The translations under genes and the position numbers were made by a program. Below, piece after piece: positions 4,592-5,293 of a DNA stretch of 5,293 bases. The stretch covers positions 1 through 5,293 of the forward strand of contig JASHRR010000820.1 in assembly GCA_030037185.1 (NCBI GenBank). Reading direction: 5' to 3'. The DNA is from Xanthobacteraceae bacterium (GTDB lineage: Bacteria; Pseudomonadota; Alphaproteobacteria; Rhizobiales; Xanthobacteraceae). The notes under the pieces are model-generated. The model was not told the origin of the DNA and did not search any database. It saw nothing but the letters and a program-made list of their open reading frames with translations. Numbering within the stretch: the stretch's first letter is position 1; every line of letters starts with the position of its first letter.

Positions 4592-5293
4592 TCAGTCCGC
4601 CGCCACGCTGCTGCGCGTGATGCCCAGGCTGCGGCGGAATTCGCCGGGCGTCTGTCCGGTCCAGCGCCGGAAGGCGCGGACGAAATGGCTGGGGTCGGCG
4701 TAGCCGAGTTGCACGGCGATCTGGGTGATCTGCGTCTCGCCCTGCTCCAGAAGCCTCGTGGCATGCCCGGTGAGGACGCGGTCCATCACCGCTTCGAAGG
4801 TGGTGTTGTGGATGCCCAGATGGCGTTGCAGGGAGCGGCCAGACAGGTCCATTTTCCGGGCCACCCAGTCAACGCGCGGCCGGCCTTCGAGCAGGGCCAG
4901 CCTCATGAGGTGTTCGACGCATTTCACGATGTCGCGCGGGTCGGGCACGGGCATCGCGATTTCGACGATGCCGGCATTATCCGGCAGTTCGGGACGGAGG
5001 CTCGGCAGTTCCAGCAACCCGGAGGGAAAGATGATCGCCGACACCTCGCCGCGCGAGAGTTCGCAGGACAGCACGTCTTGCACCGACGCTCGCCCGATGA
5101 TCGGCGGTCCGATGACCTCCACCCGTGGCGGCGTCCACCGCGGTCCGGCGAAGCGCCGCAGCAGATCGAGCATGTAGCCGAGCGCCAGGATGTCGTGCTT
5201 CTGACGCCCCACCTCGGTCGCAGCGGAAATGTCGTAGGTCCACCGCGCCCACGGCCCATCGACATCAAGGCGAAGACTCGTCGAGGACTGCAG
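4592..5293 (-). CDS. AraC-family transcriptional regulator with Arabinose_bd-type N-terminal domain (partial, 5' end beyond the window)
   Basis: The - strand frame is open from the right edge to a TGA at 4594-4592, giving 233 residues of an expected ~330-345. A GTG at 5212 could be taken as a start, but the frame upstream continues with family-like sequence (DVDGPWARWTYDIS), so the gene runs off the window. The visible N-terminal part matches the AraC subgroup with a PF12625-type ligand domain: RQKHDILALGYMLDLLR followed by FAGPRWTPPRVEV. The C-terminal ~95 residues form the two-helix-turn-helix DNA-binding domain: first HTH around WVARKMDLSGRSLQRHLG, second around ITQIAVQLGYADPSHFVRAF, ending in the signature FRRWTGQTPGEFR. 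It is convergent with the operon, so control of the operon is possible but not implied by its position. The effector is unknown. Confidence 0.9.
   Translation of the reverse strand: MQSSTSLRLDVDGPWARWTYDISAATEVGRQKHDILALGYMLDLLRRFAGPRWTPPRVEVIGPPIIGRASVQDVLSCELSRGEVSAIIFPSGLLELPSLRPELPDNAGIVEIAMPVPDPRDIVKCVEHLMRLALLEGRPRVDWVARKMDLSGRSLQRHLGIHNTTFEAVMDRVLTGHATRLLEQGETQITQIAVQLGYADPSHFVRAFRRWTGQTPGEFRRSLGITRSSVAAD

Noticed and set aside
4725..5177. 150-codon open frame on the + strand opposite the AraC gene
   Set aside because: It is Ser/Arg/Thr-rich with no motifs, and the - strand AraC helix-turn-helix domain is unambiguous.
1..5293. CRISPR array, rRNA, insertion-sequence ends or transposase
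   Set aside because: No regularly spaced repeats, rRNA-like sequence, terminal inverted repeats or transposase motifs were seen on either strand.

Overview
The window looks like a piece of a GC-rich alphaproteobacterial chromosome, most likely Hyphomicrobiales (Bradyrhizobium or Rhodopseudomonas type). The coding parts have strongly GC-biased third codon positions. From memory of the family, the flexible loop and PRPP-binding loop of the orotate phosphoribosyltransferase resemble proteins of that group. No database search was possible, so the taxonomy is inference.

Layout. Positions 1-56 hold the last codons of an unidentified upstream gene, followed by a ~200-bp gap with a short GC hairpin. 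Positions 259-3617 hold four genes on the + strand in tight order: a PyrK-like FAD/[2Fe-2S]/NAD electron-transfer subunit, a PyrD-like class 1B dihydroorotate dehydrogenase overlapping it by 7 bp, a PyrE-like orotate phosphoribosyltransferase after a 221-bp gap, and a CoxG-like SRPBCC protein 10 bp further on. Positions 3618-4591 hold no intact gene. The stretch contains a broken PemK/MazF-type toxin gene (+ strand) and the probable remains of a PRC-barrel gene (- strand). From 4592 to the right edge runs the C-terminal two thirds of an AraC-family regulator on the - strand, convergent with the operon.

How the genes may work together. PyrK and PyrD should form a heterotetramer that oxidises a dihydropyrimidine-like substrate and passes electrons through FMN, [2Fe-2S] and FAD to NAD. 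PyrE would attach the resulting orotate-type base to PRPP. On paper this is the last half of UMP synthesis up to OMP. Two things do not fit ordinary housekeeping pyrimidine synthesis. PyrD keeps its catalytic Cys, but the usual Asn in SCPN is Thr, and the usual Asn in the NAxGLxN motif is also Thr. The set also ends in a CoxG homologue, a family normally tied to molybdenum hydroxylases of the CO dehydrogenase/xanthine dehydrogenase type. A specialised N-heterocycle oxidation or salvage module is a reasonable hypothesis, but the sequence does not prove it.

The best candidates for a second look are the altered PyrD active site within the pyrK-pyrD-pyrE-coxG arrangement, the coding-like but geneless stretch before pyrE, and the two gene relics between the operon and the regulator.
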